From the NCBI GenBank assembly GCA_004557655.1, contig SFGJ01000004.1, forward strand, positions 78,102-142,101: DNA of 64,000 bases, given 5' to 3'. Position numbers and translations under genes: made by a program. Below the pieces are notes generated by a model. The model searched no databases, was not told the DNA's origin, and was given only the letters and a program-made list of their open reading frames with translations. This document shows positions 1-7,045 of the stretch, piece after piece. Source of the stretch: Clostridiales bacterium. GTDB taxonomy: Bacteria; Bacillota; Clostridia; Oscillospirales; Oscillospiraceae. The number at the start of each line of letters is the position of its first letter. The stretch's first letter is position 1.

Positions 1-659
1 GCATAGATGTCCGCCAGAGCCTCCAGCGCCTTTTTCTTGCCCCGGACCTTGCTGTGCATCACGATCTTGCCCTCCTCGTTGCCCCGGAGGATGGGCTTCA
101 CCTGCAAAAGCGTACCGGCCAGCCGCGCGCCGCCGGAAATACGCCCGCCCCTGTGCAGGTATTTCAGGTCATCCACCACGAAAAACTGCTGCATACAGGC
201 ACAAAGACCGCGGGCAAATTTTTCCAGTTCTTCCAGGCTCTTGCCCTCCCGGGCCAGTCTGGCGGTCTCAATAACCACCATTCCCTCTCCCAGAGAGGCC
301 CCCCGGGTGTCCACCACCCGGACTCGGCCTTCGCCGTACTCTTCCGCCAGCTCCTTGCTCTGCAGCTCCACGCCCCAGCAGCTGCCGCTGATGCCGCCGG
401 ATATGCCCAGATACAACACATCCTGTCCTTGCCGCAGACATTCCCCCATGGCCTGCGCCGCCTGCTCGGGGTTCACCATGGAGGTCTTCACCGCAGCACC
501 TGCGCGCATGGCCCCGTAGAAGGCAGCGCCGTTGAACTCAACGCTCCGGTCCGGCTCTGCGCCGTCTACCTCATAGGTCAAGGGCACGGTTTTTATGGAA
601 AGCTCGTCCAGTATTTTCATTGGCAGATTCGCTGCCGTATCCGTAAAGATCTGTACCAT
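1..659 (-). CDS. DegV family protein (3' end cut by window)
   Basis: This is a DegV-family protein, a family that binds a fatty acid between two domains. The 219 residues seen compare with about 280 usual, and no stop is reached before the window edge. The family signatures are visible: FTDTAANLP near residues 5-13, KTSMVNP at 58-64, the GISGGISGS loop at 85-93, and LHRGGRIS near 168-175. The ATG at 657-659 follows AAGGAGG. The gene lies just after the SGNH hydrolase on the same strand, with a 9-base gap, so the two are probably one transcript. The fatty acid carried and the partner are not visible. Confidence 0.9.
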   Translation of the reverse strand, partial: MVQIFTDTAANLPMKILDELSIKTVPLTYEVDGAEPDRSVEFNGAAFYGAMRAGAAVKTSMVNPEQAAQAMGECLRQGQDVLYLGISGGISGSCWGVELQSKELAEEYGEGRVRVVDTRGASLGEGMVVIETARLAREGKSLEELEKFARGLCACMQQFFVVDDLKYLHRGGRISGGARLAGTLLQVKPILRGNEEGKIVMHSKVRGKKKALEALADIY

Positions 660-668
660 TTTGCCTCC

Positions 669-1352
669 TTAATGCATGATCTTACCCCGCAGCCAACCGG
701 CCAGCGTGTCAAACAGTTTTGTGTAGCCCTCCATGGTCAGGTGGATGCCGTCAGAGGCGATCAGCCCCGGCAGGCGCTTTTCGTTGAGAAAAGACTCCCG
801 CACTTCGATGAGGGGCGTGCCCGTCTCGTAGGCCAAATGGGCCACCGTGTCCGAATACAGCTCCTGATGCCGGTAGATCCGCTGGGTGTCCCCCAGCCAG
901 TCCATGATCCGCTCCCGGCTTCGTCCCGCCCGGCACAGAAAATCCAGATACCGCTGCGCGTCAATGGGCGGCAGGGTCATCAGCACAGGCTGCACGCCCT
1001 TGTCCTTCAGTTCCCGCAGCATCTTTACCAGGATCTCCTTGAAATCCGCCAGAGTTGTCCGGGGCAGATGGTTCTCCCCGGGCTGCGCCTGCACAGCGTC
1101 CCAGTCAAAATCGCTGTCGTTGCCGCCATAGGCTATGAGGGCGTAATCCGCCTGCAGTCCCCGCTGCAGGTCGTGCTCCAGCAGCGTCTGCCCCTTGCGG
1201 ATCGTGGCGCCCATTTTAGAGCGGTTCACCACCTCAGTCTGCCGCCCCTCATACCGTTCCATTACCTCCGGCAGATGGAAATGATAGCGGAACTGCTCGT
1301 CCGGCACCGTGGCCTTCAGCAGGGAATCCCCGTAGATATACGCTCGAGCCAT
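669..1352 (-). CDS. SGNH/GDSL-type hydrolase
   Basis: A 227-residue serine hydrolase of the SGNH fold. Block I GDS is at residues 8-10, block III GGND at 76-79, and the catalytic Asp/His pair in SDGIH at about D201 and H204. There is no signal peptide, so it is likely cytoplasmic; the substrate (an acyl ester of lipid or sugar) cannot be told. I chose the inner ATG at 1350-1352 because AAAGGAG lies just before it. An ATG nine codons upstream has no ribosome site. The gene has its own promoter divergent from the DUF1836 gene. Confidence 0.85.
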   Translation of the reverse strand: MARAYIYGDSLLKATVPDEQFRYHFHLPEVMERYEGRQTEVVNRSKMGATIRKGQTLLEHDLQRGLQADYALIAYGGNDSDFDWDAVQAQPGENHLPRTTLADFKEILVKMLRELKDKGVQPVLMTLPPIDAQRYLDFLCRAGRSRERIMDWLGDTQRIYRHQELYSDTVAHLAYETGTPLIEVRESFLNEKRLPGLIASDGIHLTMEGYTKLFDTLAGWLRGKIMH

Positions 1353-1391
1353 GGCTTTCGCTCCTTTCTGGTTTTCCATATTGTTTTTAAT

Positions 1392-1420
1392 AATATATCA
1401 TATTACATCTACCCTGTCAA
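1392..1420 (-). promoter_or_regulatory. Promoter of SGNH hydrolase/DegV transcript
   Basis: On the minus strand a consensus -35 TTGACA (1415-1420) is followed by 17 bases and a -10 TATATT (1392-1397). It lies about 40 bases upstream of the hydrolase start. Confidence 0.75.
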
Positions 1421-1434
1421 TGTTCTTTTTTCTA

Positions 1435-1463
1435 TTGTAACCCATCTTCATCCCTGCTATAAT
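1435..1463 (+). promoter_or_regulatory. Promoter of DUF1836 gene
   Basis: TTGTAA (1435-1440), 17 bases, then TATAAT (1458-1463) with an upstream TG forming an extended -10. It is back to back with the leftward hydrolase promoter. Confidence 0.8.
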
Positions 1464-1488
1464 AGCTTTATGAACAGGAGGTGGCATT

Positions 1489-2118
1489 ATGTCCTACAAT
1501 AAGGCCCTCATCGCCCACAAGCTGCAGCGGTGGGATCAGTATATCACCGACTATCACCTGCCCCAGTGGGAATCCATTCCGGATTTCGGACTGTATATGG
1601 ACCAAGTGGTGCTTCTGCTGGAGCGGTATCTCAGCTTCATCCCCCCGGTGAATGAGGAGAAGGAGCGCATTATCACCGCCTCCGCCATCAACAACTATGT
1701 GCGCTTAAAGCTGATGCCTGCCCCCAAAAAGCGCAAGTATTACCGAGTGCACATCTGCTATCTCATTATGATCCTCACCCTGAAGCAGTCCATCGGCATC
1801 AGTCAGGTGCAGAAGATCATCCCCTGGGACCTGGCCGACGGGCAGGATGGGCCCGAATCCCTGCGGAAGATCTACGAGGACTACAGCGGCAAGTTCCGGG
1901 GCATCGCCCTACTCTTCAACCGGCAGATCCAGCAGAGCTGGCAGGATCTGTGCGCCCCGGACGCCGGTACCGACGGCGTGGCCCGGTGCCTTGTGATGGA
2001 GTCGGCGCTGCTGGCAGGCTTTTCCAAAATTCTGGCGGAAAAGCTGCTGCGCCTGTGGGAGGCCGATCCGGAGCAGGTCCTGGCCAACGAGCAGACCTAC
2101 GACTTTTCGAATATATGA
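1489..2118 (+). CDS. DUF1836 domain protein
   Basis: A 209-residue soluble protein of the DUF1836 family, common in Firmicutes and of unknown role. The middle region (about residues 60-115) has the DUF1836 pattern, with INNYVRLKL, then KKRKYYRVHICYLIMI, then QSIGISQVQKII. This looks like a winged-helix or MerR-like DNA-binding arrangement, which is an inference. The start follows AACAGGAGG. It is a single gene with its own promoter and terminator. Confidence 0.75.
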   Translation: MSYNKALIAHKLQRWDQYITDYHLPQWESIPDFGLYMDQVVLLLERYLSFIPPVNEEKERIITASAINNYVRLKLMPAPKKRKYYRVHICYLIMILTLKQSIGISQVQKIIPWDLADGQDGPESLRKIYEDYSGKFRGIALLFNRQIQQSWQDLCAPDAGTDGVARCLVMESALLAGFSKILAEKLLRLWEADPEQVLANEQTYDFSNI

Positions 2119-2123
2119 TCGAG

Positions 2124-2162
2124 AACGCTGTGCCTTTCCGGAGAAATGCACAGCGTTTTTCT
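2124..2162. terminator. Terminator between convergent genes
   Basis: AACGCTGTGC (2124-2133) pairs with GCACAGCGTT (2148-2157) and is followed by a T run. It ends the DUF1836 gene and sits right at the stop of the convergent flavoprotein gene, so it may serve both. Confidence 0.85.
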
Positions 2163-2626
2163 TATCCATTGCCCTCTTTTCCGGTGATCTCCTCCACGGC
2201 AAGGCGCACAATGCAGGTCCCTGCGCCGGCACTTTTCATGCAGTCCACATACATTTCCCCGGCGGCGGGGTCAAATTGCCTGCACAGCACCTCTATGGCG
2301 TGCATCCGCTCGTCTTCATCCGTGACAATCTCCAAGCGGCCCCGGGCCACCGCTGAGGCGTAGGACACCGAGTATTCATTCGGGATCACCTTCGCCCGGG
2401 ATACGGCGCTTATTACCGCCTCACATCCGTTTTGAAAAAGATCGTACTTTCGTCCCTCCGGGGCGCAGTGAAAATAAATGCAGTTTCCCCGCTCCCAGGC
2501 TCCCTGAGAGACCGGGACCGCATAGGGGCTGCCGTTCCCGTCTGCCATGGACAACGTGGCAGACGGCGCCGAAGCCATCACCTGCCAGGCAAAAGCAGCG
2601 TCCCTCTCCCTGTCCTTTCTGCGCAC
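2162..2626 (-). CDS. NimA-like pyridoxamine 5'-phosphate oxidase family protein
   Basis: A 154-residue flavin-binding split-barrel protein of the pyridoxamine-phosphate-oxidase/5-nitroimidazole-reductase (Nim) group. Typical features are the RRKDRE start, a central YFHCAPEGRKYD segment and a C-terminal CRQF/ITGKE region. The start is GTG at 2624-2626, because AAAGGAGGTG lies 9 bases upstream and the homology begins at once with RRKDRE. An ATG 14 codons earlier lacks a ribosome site. The physiological substrate is unknown; the Nim label rests on family resemblance only. Confidence 0.8.
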   Translation of the reverse strand: MRRKDRERDAAFAWQVMASAPSATLSMADGNGSPYAVPVSQGAWERGNCIYFHCAPEGRKYDLFQNGCEAVISAVSRAKVIPNEYSVSYASAVARGRLEIVTDEDERMHAIEVLCRQFDPAAGEMYVDCMKSAGAGTCIVRLAVEEITGKEGNG

Positions 2627-2730
2627 GCTCTCACACCTCCTTTTTTCATATTTTGCCTGCGGCATCATGTTTTGTCAAGGGGGCACATATACTGGCAGCG
2701 AGATCTTTATTCGGAAAGGATGCGCTGCCC

Positions 2731-3369
2731 ATGACCTTCCCCTACACGCTCCCCCGCCTGCCCTATCCCTCCTCCGCTTTAGAGCCGAATCTGAACCGGG
2801 CCACCATCATGACCCACCACGATCAGATCTTCGCCGGTCATGTAGAAAAGCTCAACCACGCTCTGCAGCCCTACCCGGCCCTGCACCGCCGCCCCCTGCC
2901 CCAGCTTTTGCTCCACCCCGACCGTCTGCCCTGCCCCATCCGGGCGGATGTGCTGGAGCATGGCGGGGCGGTGTATAACCACGCCCTGTACTTTCCCTCC
3001 CTGGCTCCCGCCCGGTCCACAAAGCCGGACGCCGCCCTCGCGGCGGCCATTGCGCGCTGCTTCGGCTCCATGGAGGATTTTCTCCGCAGCCTGCGAAAGA
3101 TCAGCCTTTCCAACAGGCGGGAGGGCTATGCCTGGCTTCTGTCGGACAAGTGCGGCAAGCTGCGGCTCCTTCTCACTCCGGGCCAGTCCACGGCTCTGCC
3201 CCTTGCGCCCATTTTCTGCCTGGACCTGTACCGCCATGCCTATTACCTCACCTATGGTGACGACCGCCCGGCCTATGTGGAGGCAGTGCTTCCCCTTATG
3301 AACTGGGACACTCTCTCCCGCCGCTACGCCGCCGTCTTCGCCGGGCAGCCGCCGTTTCCCAATCCGTGA
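2731..3369 (+). CDS. Divergent Fe/Mn superoxide dismutase-like protein
   Basis: A 212-residue member of the Fe/Mn superoxide dismutase family, which converts superoxide to peroxide and oxygen. All four metal ligands line up: H29, H84, D165 and H169. Several second-shell residues differ from the usual enzyme: the gateway Tyr is H37, the WEH before the last ligand is Y167-R168-H169, and the GSGW tryptophan is Y133. Q152 sits where MnSOD has its active-site Gln. The start is the ATG at 2731 with GGAAAGGA upstream. It may be an altered dismutase or a protein with another metal-dependent role. Confidence 0.75.
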   Translation: MTFPYTLPRLPYPSSALEPNLNRATIMTHHDQIFAGHVEKLNHALQPYPALHRRPLPQLLLHPDRLPCPIRADVLEHGGAVYNHALYFPSLAPARSTKPDAALAAAIARCFGSMEDFLRSLRKISLSNRREGYAWLLSDKCGKLRLLLTPGQSTALPLAPIFCLDLYRHAYYLTYGDDRPAYVEAVLPLMNWDTLSRRYAAVFAGQPPFPNP

Positions 3370-3403
3370 AAGGTACACTCTTTCCGCGCTTTGTAAAAAA
3401 AAT

Positions 3404-3428
3404 AAGAGCCTGCTAAGCAGGCTCTTTT
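3404..3428. terminator. Bidirectional terminator
   Basis: AAGAGCCTGC, loop TAA, GCAGGCTCTT, with T runs in both directions. It lies between the convergent dismutase and lipoprotein genes. Confidence 0.85.
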
Positions 3429-3431
3429 GGT

Positions 3432-3950
3432 TTATTTTTCAAATAAAAATCTGGCCGAGTTAGACGACAGCCAATTTGACTGCACATCCAGCTCCAGCTT
3501 CTGCCATCCTTCAGGAACCTCCAGAGCGTAATAGCCCACGAGCTTCTTTCCCGGCGCAAGACTGCCGTCCAACGAATCGCCGAAAGCCATGCCCGCACTC
3601 AGGGAATAGCTGCATTTAATGTCATCAACATATCCATCGAACAAAAGCAAGGAGCTGACGGACTGCTCCTCGCCGGAAATGTTTTCAATGGTGAACTGCA
3701 CACCAACGAACACATTGCCACTCTCCGGCTCAAAGAAATCCGCTCCCTTACTCTCCTCCAAGGCGGTCGCAGTGAATTTCAGGTCCTTGAATACCGCCGC
3801 CTCGTTCAAACCGAAAGTCTCCTTCTGCGGAGTCTGCGCGGCCGGTTTTTCCTCCCCCGCCGGTTCCTTTGTCGGCGCATCTCCGGCGGAACACGCAATC
3901 AGCGAAAGACTCATGGCCAACGCCAAAATCAGTGCAAGTGCTTTTTTCAT
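3432..3950 (-). CDS. DUF4352-type lipoprotein
   Basis: A 172-residue predicted lipoprotein. The signal peptide is followed by lipobox LIAC with the modified Cys at residue 20, then a short Pro/Glu-rich linker and one immunoglobulin-like DUF4352 domain (about 50-172). It is therefore membrane-anchored on the outer face; the family's role is not settled. The ATG at 3948-3950 follows GGAGG at good spacing, preferred over an ATG eight codons upstream. It is divergent from an XRE-type regulator, with two matched operators between them, so repression by that regulator is likely. Confidence 0.8.
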   Translation of the reverse strand: MKKALALILALAMSLSLIACSAGDAPTKEPAGEEKPAAQTPQKETFGLNEAAVFKDLKFTATALEESKGADFFEPESGNVFVGVQFTIENISGEEQSVSSLLLFDGYVDDIKCSYSLSAGMAFGDSLDGSLAPGKKLVGYYALEVPEGWQKLELDVQSNWLSSNSARFLFEK

Positions 3951-3964
3951 CTTTTTCCTCCTTT

Positions 3965-3983
3965 TGACATTCATTGAATGTCA
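3965..3983. promoter_or_regulatory. Operator 1, TGACA-N9-TGTCA
   Basis: TGACATTCATTGAATGTCA is a perfect inverted repeat with 9-base arms. It lies just downstream of the expected transcript start of the lipoprotein gene and shares the TGACA-N9-TGTCA layout with operator 2, whose centre is 53 bases away. Confidence 0.7.
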
Positions 3984-3994
3984 TATTTTGTATA

Positions 3995-4023
3995 ATATTA
4001 ACATAAAATTTTCTTGTTGACAA
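3995..4023 (-). promoter_or_regulatory. Promoter of DUF4352 lipoprotein
   Basis: Minus-strand -35 TTGTCA (4018-4023), 17-base spacer, -10 TAATAT (3995-4000). The -35 box lies inside operator 2. Confidence 0.6.
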
Positions 4024-4036
4024 GCACTAAATGTCA
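4018..4036. promoter_or_regulatory. Operator 2, TGACA-N9-TGTCA
   Basis: TGACA (4018-4022) and TGTCA (4032-4036) are separated by 9 bases, exactly as in operator 1. The site overlaps the -35 box of the lipoprotein promoter and precedes the XRE gene, fitting a divergent repressor/autoregulation arrangement. Confidence 0.65.
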
Positions 4037-4050
4037 AAAAGGAGATTTTT

Positions 4051-4293
4051 ACGTTTATAAACAGGAGTAAAGACGGTCTGAACAATCTATGCGGCAAAAA
4101 TATCGCGCGTTTTCGGATGGAATCGGGCTATTCGCAAAGAGAACTGGCGGATAAAATGCAGCTTGTGGGGCTTGATTTGGACAAAAATGCCATCCAGCGC
4201 ATTGAGTGCTGCAAGCGATTTGTAACGGATATAGAGCTTGCGGCGTTCGCCCAGCATTTTGAAAAAACCATAGAGGAACTTATCTTTCCCTAA
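4051..4293 (+). CDS. XRE-family transcriptional regulator, start codon unclear
   Basis: An 80-residue helix-turn-helix protein. The core reads CGKNIARFRMESGYSQRELA, then a conserved NAIQRIE and KRFVTDIELAAFAQHF segment typical of small XRE repressors. The frame has no ATG, GTG or TTG before the core; it opens after a TGA at 4018. The best-placed initiator is ACG at 4051, six bases after AAAGGAG; ATA at 4057 and CTG at 4078 (after AGGAGT) are alternatives. Loss of an ATG by a T-to-C change at 4052 would explain this. It probably acts on the two TGACA-N9-TGTCA sites upstream. Confidence 0.7.
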   Translation, partial: TFINRSKDGLNNLCGKNIARFRMESGYSQRELADKMQLVGLDLDKNAIQRIECCKRFVTDIELAAFAQHFEKTIEELIFP

Positions 4294-4307
4294 AGAGTAT
4301 TTGAAAC

Positions 4308-4347
4308 GCAAAAAATCCATTGGCCCGTCGGCCAATGGATTTTTTGC
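4308..4347. terminator. Strong bidirectional terminator
   Basis: An 18-bp perfect stem (4308-4325 with 4330-4347) around loop CGTC, with A and T runs at its base. It ends both the XRE gene and the long leftward operon finishing with glyA. Confidence 0.9.
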
Positions 4348-4351
4348 ATAC

Positions 4352-5605
4352 TCACTTATACAGCGGATGCCGGCGCACCAGATCCTCCACAGTCTCCAAA
4401 ATAAACTCCCTGTCCGCCGGATCGTTGCGGCAGGCCCGGGCGATGCACAGGGCAACGGTCCGCATATCCTCCGCCGTGAAGCCCCGGCTGGTAACGCAGG
4501 GCGTACCGATGCGCACGCCGCTGGTGACCATGGGCTTTTCCGGGTCGTTGGGAATGGCGTTCTTGTTTACGGTAATGTGCAGCCCGTCCAGCCGCTCCTG
4601 CAGGGCCCGGCCGGTGATGCCCCGGCTGCGCAGATCCACCAGCATCAGGTGGTTGTCTGTGCCGCCGGAAACCAGATCAAAGCCCTCCGCTTTCATAGCC
4701 TCCGCCAGGGCGGCGGCGTTTTCCACGGTGCGCCGGGCATAGTCGGCAAACTCCGGCTTCATAGCCTCCCGGAAACACACGGCCTTGCCGGCGATGACGT
4801 GGAGCAGCGGCCCCCCCTGCATCCCGGGAAACACGGCGCTGTCGATCTTCTTTGCCCACTCCTCCCTGGCCAGGATCACGCCGCCTCTGGGGCCCCGGAG
4901 GGTCTTGTGGGTGGTGGTGGTCACCACATCGGCATAGGGCACGGGATTCATATGCTGTCCGCCCGCCACCAGACCGGCAATGTGGGCCATGTCCACCAGC
5001 AGCGCAGCGCCGTGCCTGTGGGCGATGTCGGCAAAGGCTTTGAAATCCAAGGCTCTGGGATAGGCCGAAGCCCCCGCCACCAGCACCCTGGGACGATTCC
5101 TGCGCACGATGTCCTCCACCCGGTCGTAGTCAATGCGCCCCGTTTCGGGCTCCACCCCGTAGCTGACGGCCCGGTATATCTTTCCCGACTGGTTCACCAC
5201 CGCCCCGTGGGTCAGGTGGCCGCCGCCGGAGAGGTCCATGCCCACCAGGGTGTCCCCCGGCTCCAGCAGGGCCATGAAGGCCGCCAGATTGGCCTGGGCA
5301 CCGGAATGGGGCTGCACATTGGCGTGCTCCGCGCCGAAGAGCTTTTTCACCCGGTCAATGGCCAGCCGCTCGATCTCGTCCACATACTCGCACCCGCCGT
5401 AGTACCGCCGGCCGGGATAGCCCTCGGCATACTTGTTGGTCAGGCAGCTGCCCACGGCGGCCATCACCGCGGGGGAGGTGATGTTCTCCGAGGCGATGAG
5501 TTCAATATTCTCCTGCTGCCGGGCATACTCCCGCTCCAGCCACACACCTACCTGCTCGTCCTCGCGGCGCAGGTAGTCCATATTTTCTCTCAGCAGATTG
5601 TCCAC
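4352..5605 (-). CDS. glyA: Serine hydroxymethyltransferase
   Basis: A 417-residue PLP enzyme that interconverts serine and glycine while loading one-carbon units on tetrahydrofolate. The PLP lysine is K234 in [14 protein letters not shown]. Other family blocks are [19 protein letters not shown] and [11 protein letters not shown]. The length is normal for the family. The start is GTG at 5603-5605 with AGGAG upstream. It is the last gene of the ddl-led operon, 45 bases after the M18 peptidase, and is followed by a strong terminator. Confidence 0.97.
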   Translation of the reverse strand: MDNLLRENMDYLRREDEQVGVWLEREYARQQENIELIASENITSPAVMAAVGSCLTNKYAEGYPGRRYYGGCEYVDEIERLAIDRVKKLFGAEHANVQPHSGAQANLAAFMALLEPGDTLVGMDLSGGGHLTHGAVVNQSGKIYRAVSYGVEPETGRIDYDRVEDIVRRNRPRVLVAGASAYPRALDFKAFADIAHRHGAALLVDMAHIAGLVAGGQHMNPVPYADVVTTTTHKTLRGPRGGVILAREEWAKKIDSAVFPGMQGGPLLHVIAGKAVCFREAMKPEFADYARRTVENAAALAEAMKAEGFDLVSGGTDNHLMLVDLRSRGITGRALQERLDGLHITVNKNAIPNDPEKPMVTSGVRIGTPCVTSRGFTAEDMRTVALCIARACRNDPADREFILETVEDLVRRHPLYK

Positions 5606-5650
5606 GCTTTTCTCCTAAACTCGTCTCATATCTGTCCGTGCGGCACCGGT

Positions 5651-7045
5651 TCATTCCGCCTCGTAAATAGCCTTACAGCCCTTGTAGGTCATGTAGCAGT
5701 CCAGCTTGGACACCGTTTCAAAGGGAGCGTGCATGCTCAGCACCGGCACGCCGGCGTCCAATGTGGCGATGTTGCGGTTGGCCATATACATGGCCACGGT
5801 ACCGCCGCCGCCGGCGTCCACCTTGCCCAGCTCCGAGATGTGCCACAGCACATCCGCCTCGTCCAGCACCCGCCGCACATAGGCCACGGTCTCCGCCGAA
5901 GCGTCGGATGCACCGGACTTGCCCCGGGCGCCCGTGTACTTGCACAGGCCCATGCCGTAGTTCACACAGGCGGCGTTGCGCTTTTCAAACACCTCCGGGA
6001 AATTGGGGTCATAGGCCGCCGTCACATCGCAGGAGAGGCAGAAGGAATTTTCATAGCACTCCCGCAGGGCGACGCCCTGCCCGTCGCACAGATCGTGCAG
6101 GAAGGTGTCAAAGGCGGCGGACTGCATACCCGTCACGCCCATTGAGCCGATCTCCTCCTTGTCCGCCAGCATACACACGGCGGTCTTTGCAGGGTCGGAA
6201 AGCTCCAAAATGGCCTGCAGCGCCGCATAGCCGCACACCCGGTCATCGTGGCCGTAGGCGCCGATGAGGCTGGCGTCCAAACCGATGTCCGTGGGCTGGA
6301 CCGCGGGCACGGCCTCCAGCTCGGCGGAGGTGAAGTCGTCCTCGGTGATGCCGTACTTGTCATAGAGCTTTTCCAGCACGTGCAGCTTCACCCGGTCCTT
6401 CTCATCCTCTTCCCCGCCGGGGCAACTGCCCAGGAGGATATTCAGGCTCTCACCGGTCACGGCCTCGTTCAGGGGCTTTTTCCCCTGCTCGCCCCCCAGA
6501 TGGGGCAGGAGATCCGTGATCACGAACTTGGGCTCATCCCCCTCGCCCAGCTTCACGGATACCGCGGTGCCATCCTTCAGCGCCACCACGCCGTGGAGCT
6601 CCAGAGGAATGGTCACCCACTGGTACTTGCGGATGCCCCCGTAATAATGGGTCTTGAGAAAGGCCAGCTCGCTGTCCTCATACAGGGGATTGGGCTTGAG
6701 ATCCAGCCGGGGGGAGTCAATGTGCGCCGCCACGATCTGGGCGCCTTTTTGCAGGCTCTCCCGACCCAGCACCGCCAGCATGACGCTCTTGTCCCGGTTT
6801 ACCCGGTAGATCTTGTCGCCGCTCTTGAGCTCCATGCCCCGCTCATAGGGCCTGAAGCCCGCCTGCCGGGCCAACTCCACGGTCTTTTGGGCGCACTCCC
6901 GCTCGGTCTTGCCCTGCTGCAAAAAGGTCTTATACAGGCCGCAGTAGCGCTCCATAGCCGGCAGTTCCTCCGCCTTGACGCGGTCATAGCCGTTCTTGCG
7001 CCGGGAGAGCAGTTTCTCCCGCAGGGCCTTTCTTTCCTCACTCAT
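5651..7045 (-). CDS. M18 family aminopeptidase
   Basis: A 464-residue zinc aminopeptidase of family M18 (aspartyl aminopeptidase type), which removes N-terminal, often acidic, residues from peptides in the cytoplasm. Metal and catalytic motifs are AAHIDSPRLDLKP (about residues 106-118), GHDDRV, ADKEEIGSMG and the late MHAPFETVSKLD. The ATG at 7043-7045 overlaps the end of the TsaC-CoaE gene as ATGAGTGA, with GGGAGG 8 bases upstream. A TTG two codons earlier is too close to that site. Confidence 0.93.
   Translation of the reverse strand: MSEERKALREKLLSRRKNGYDRVKAEELPAMERYCGLYKTFLQQGKTERECAQKTVELARQAGFRPYERGMELKSGDKIYRVNRDKSVMLAVLGRESLQKGAQIVAAHIDSPRLDLKPNPLYEDSELAFLKTHYYGGIRKYQWVTIPLELHGVVALKDGTAVSVKLGEGDEPKFVITDLLPHLGGEQGKKPLNEAVTGESLNILLGSCPGGEEDEKDRVKLHVLEKLYDKYGITEDDFTSAELEAVPAVQPTDIGLDASLIGAYGHDDRVCGYAALQAILELSDPAKTAVCMLADKEEIGSMGVTGMQSAAFDTFLHDLCDGQGVALRECYENSFCLSCDVTAAYDPNFPEVFEKRNAACVNYGMGLCKYTGARGKSGASDASAETVAYVRRVLDEADVLWHISELGKVDAGGGGTVAMYMANRNIATLDAGVPVLSMHAPFETVSKLDCYMTYKGCKAIYEAE

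Noticed and set aside
54..1502. Long open frame on the plus strand across DegV and SGNH genes
   Set aside because: It is antisense to two clear genes, lacks a ribosome site and has low-complexity His/Gln-rich sequence typical of shadow frames in GC-rich DNA.
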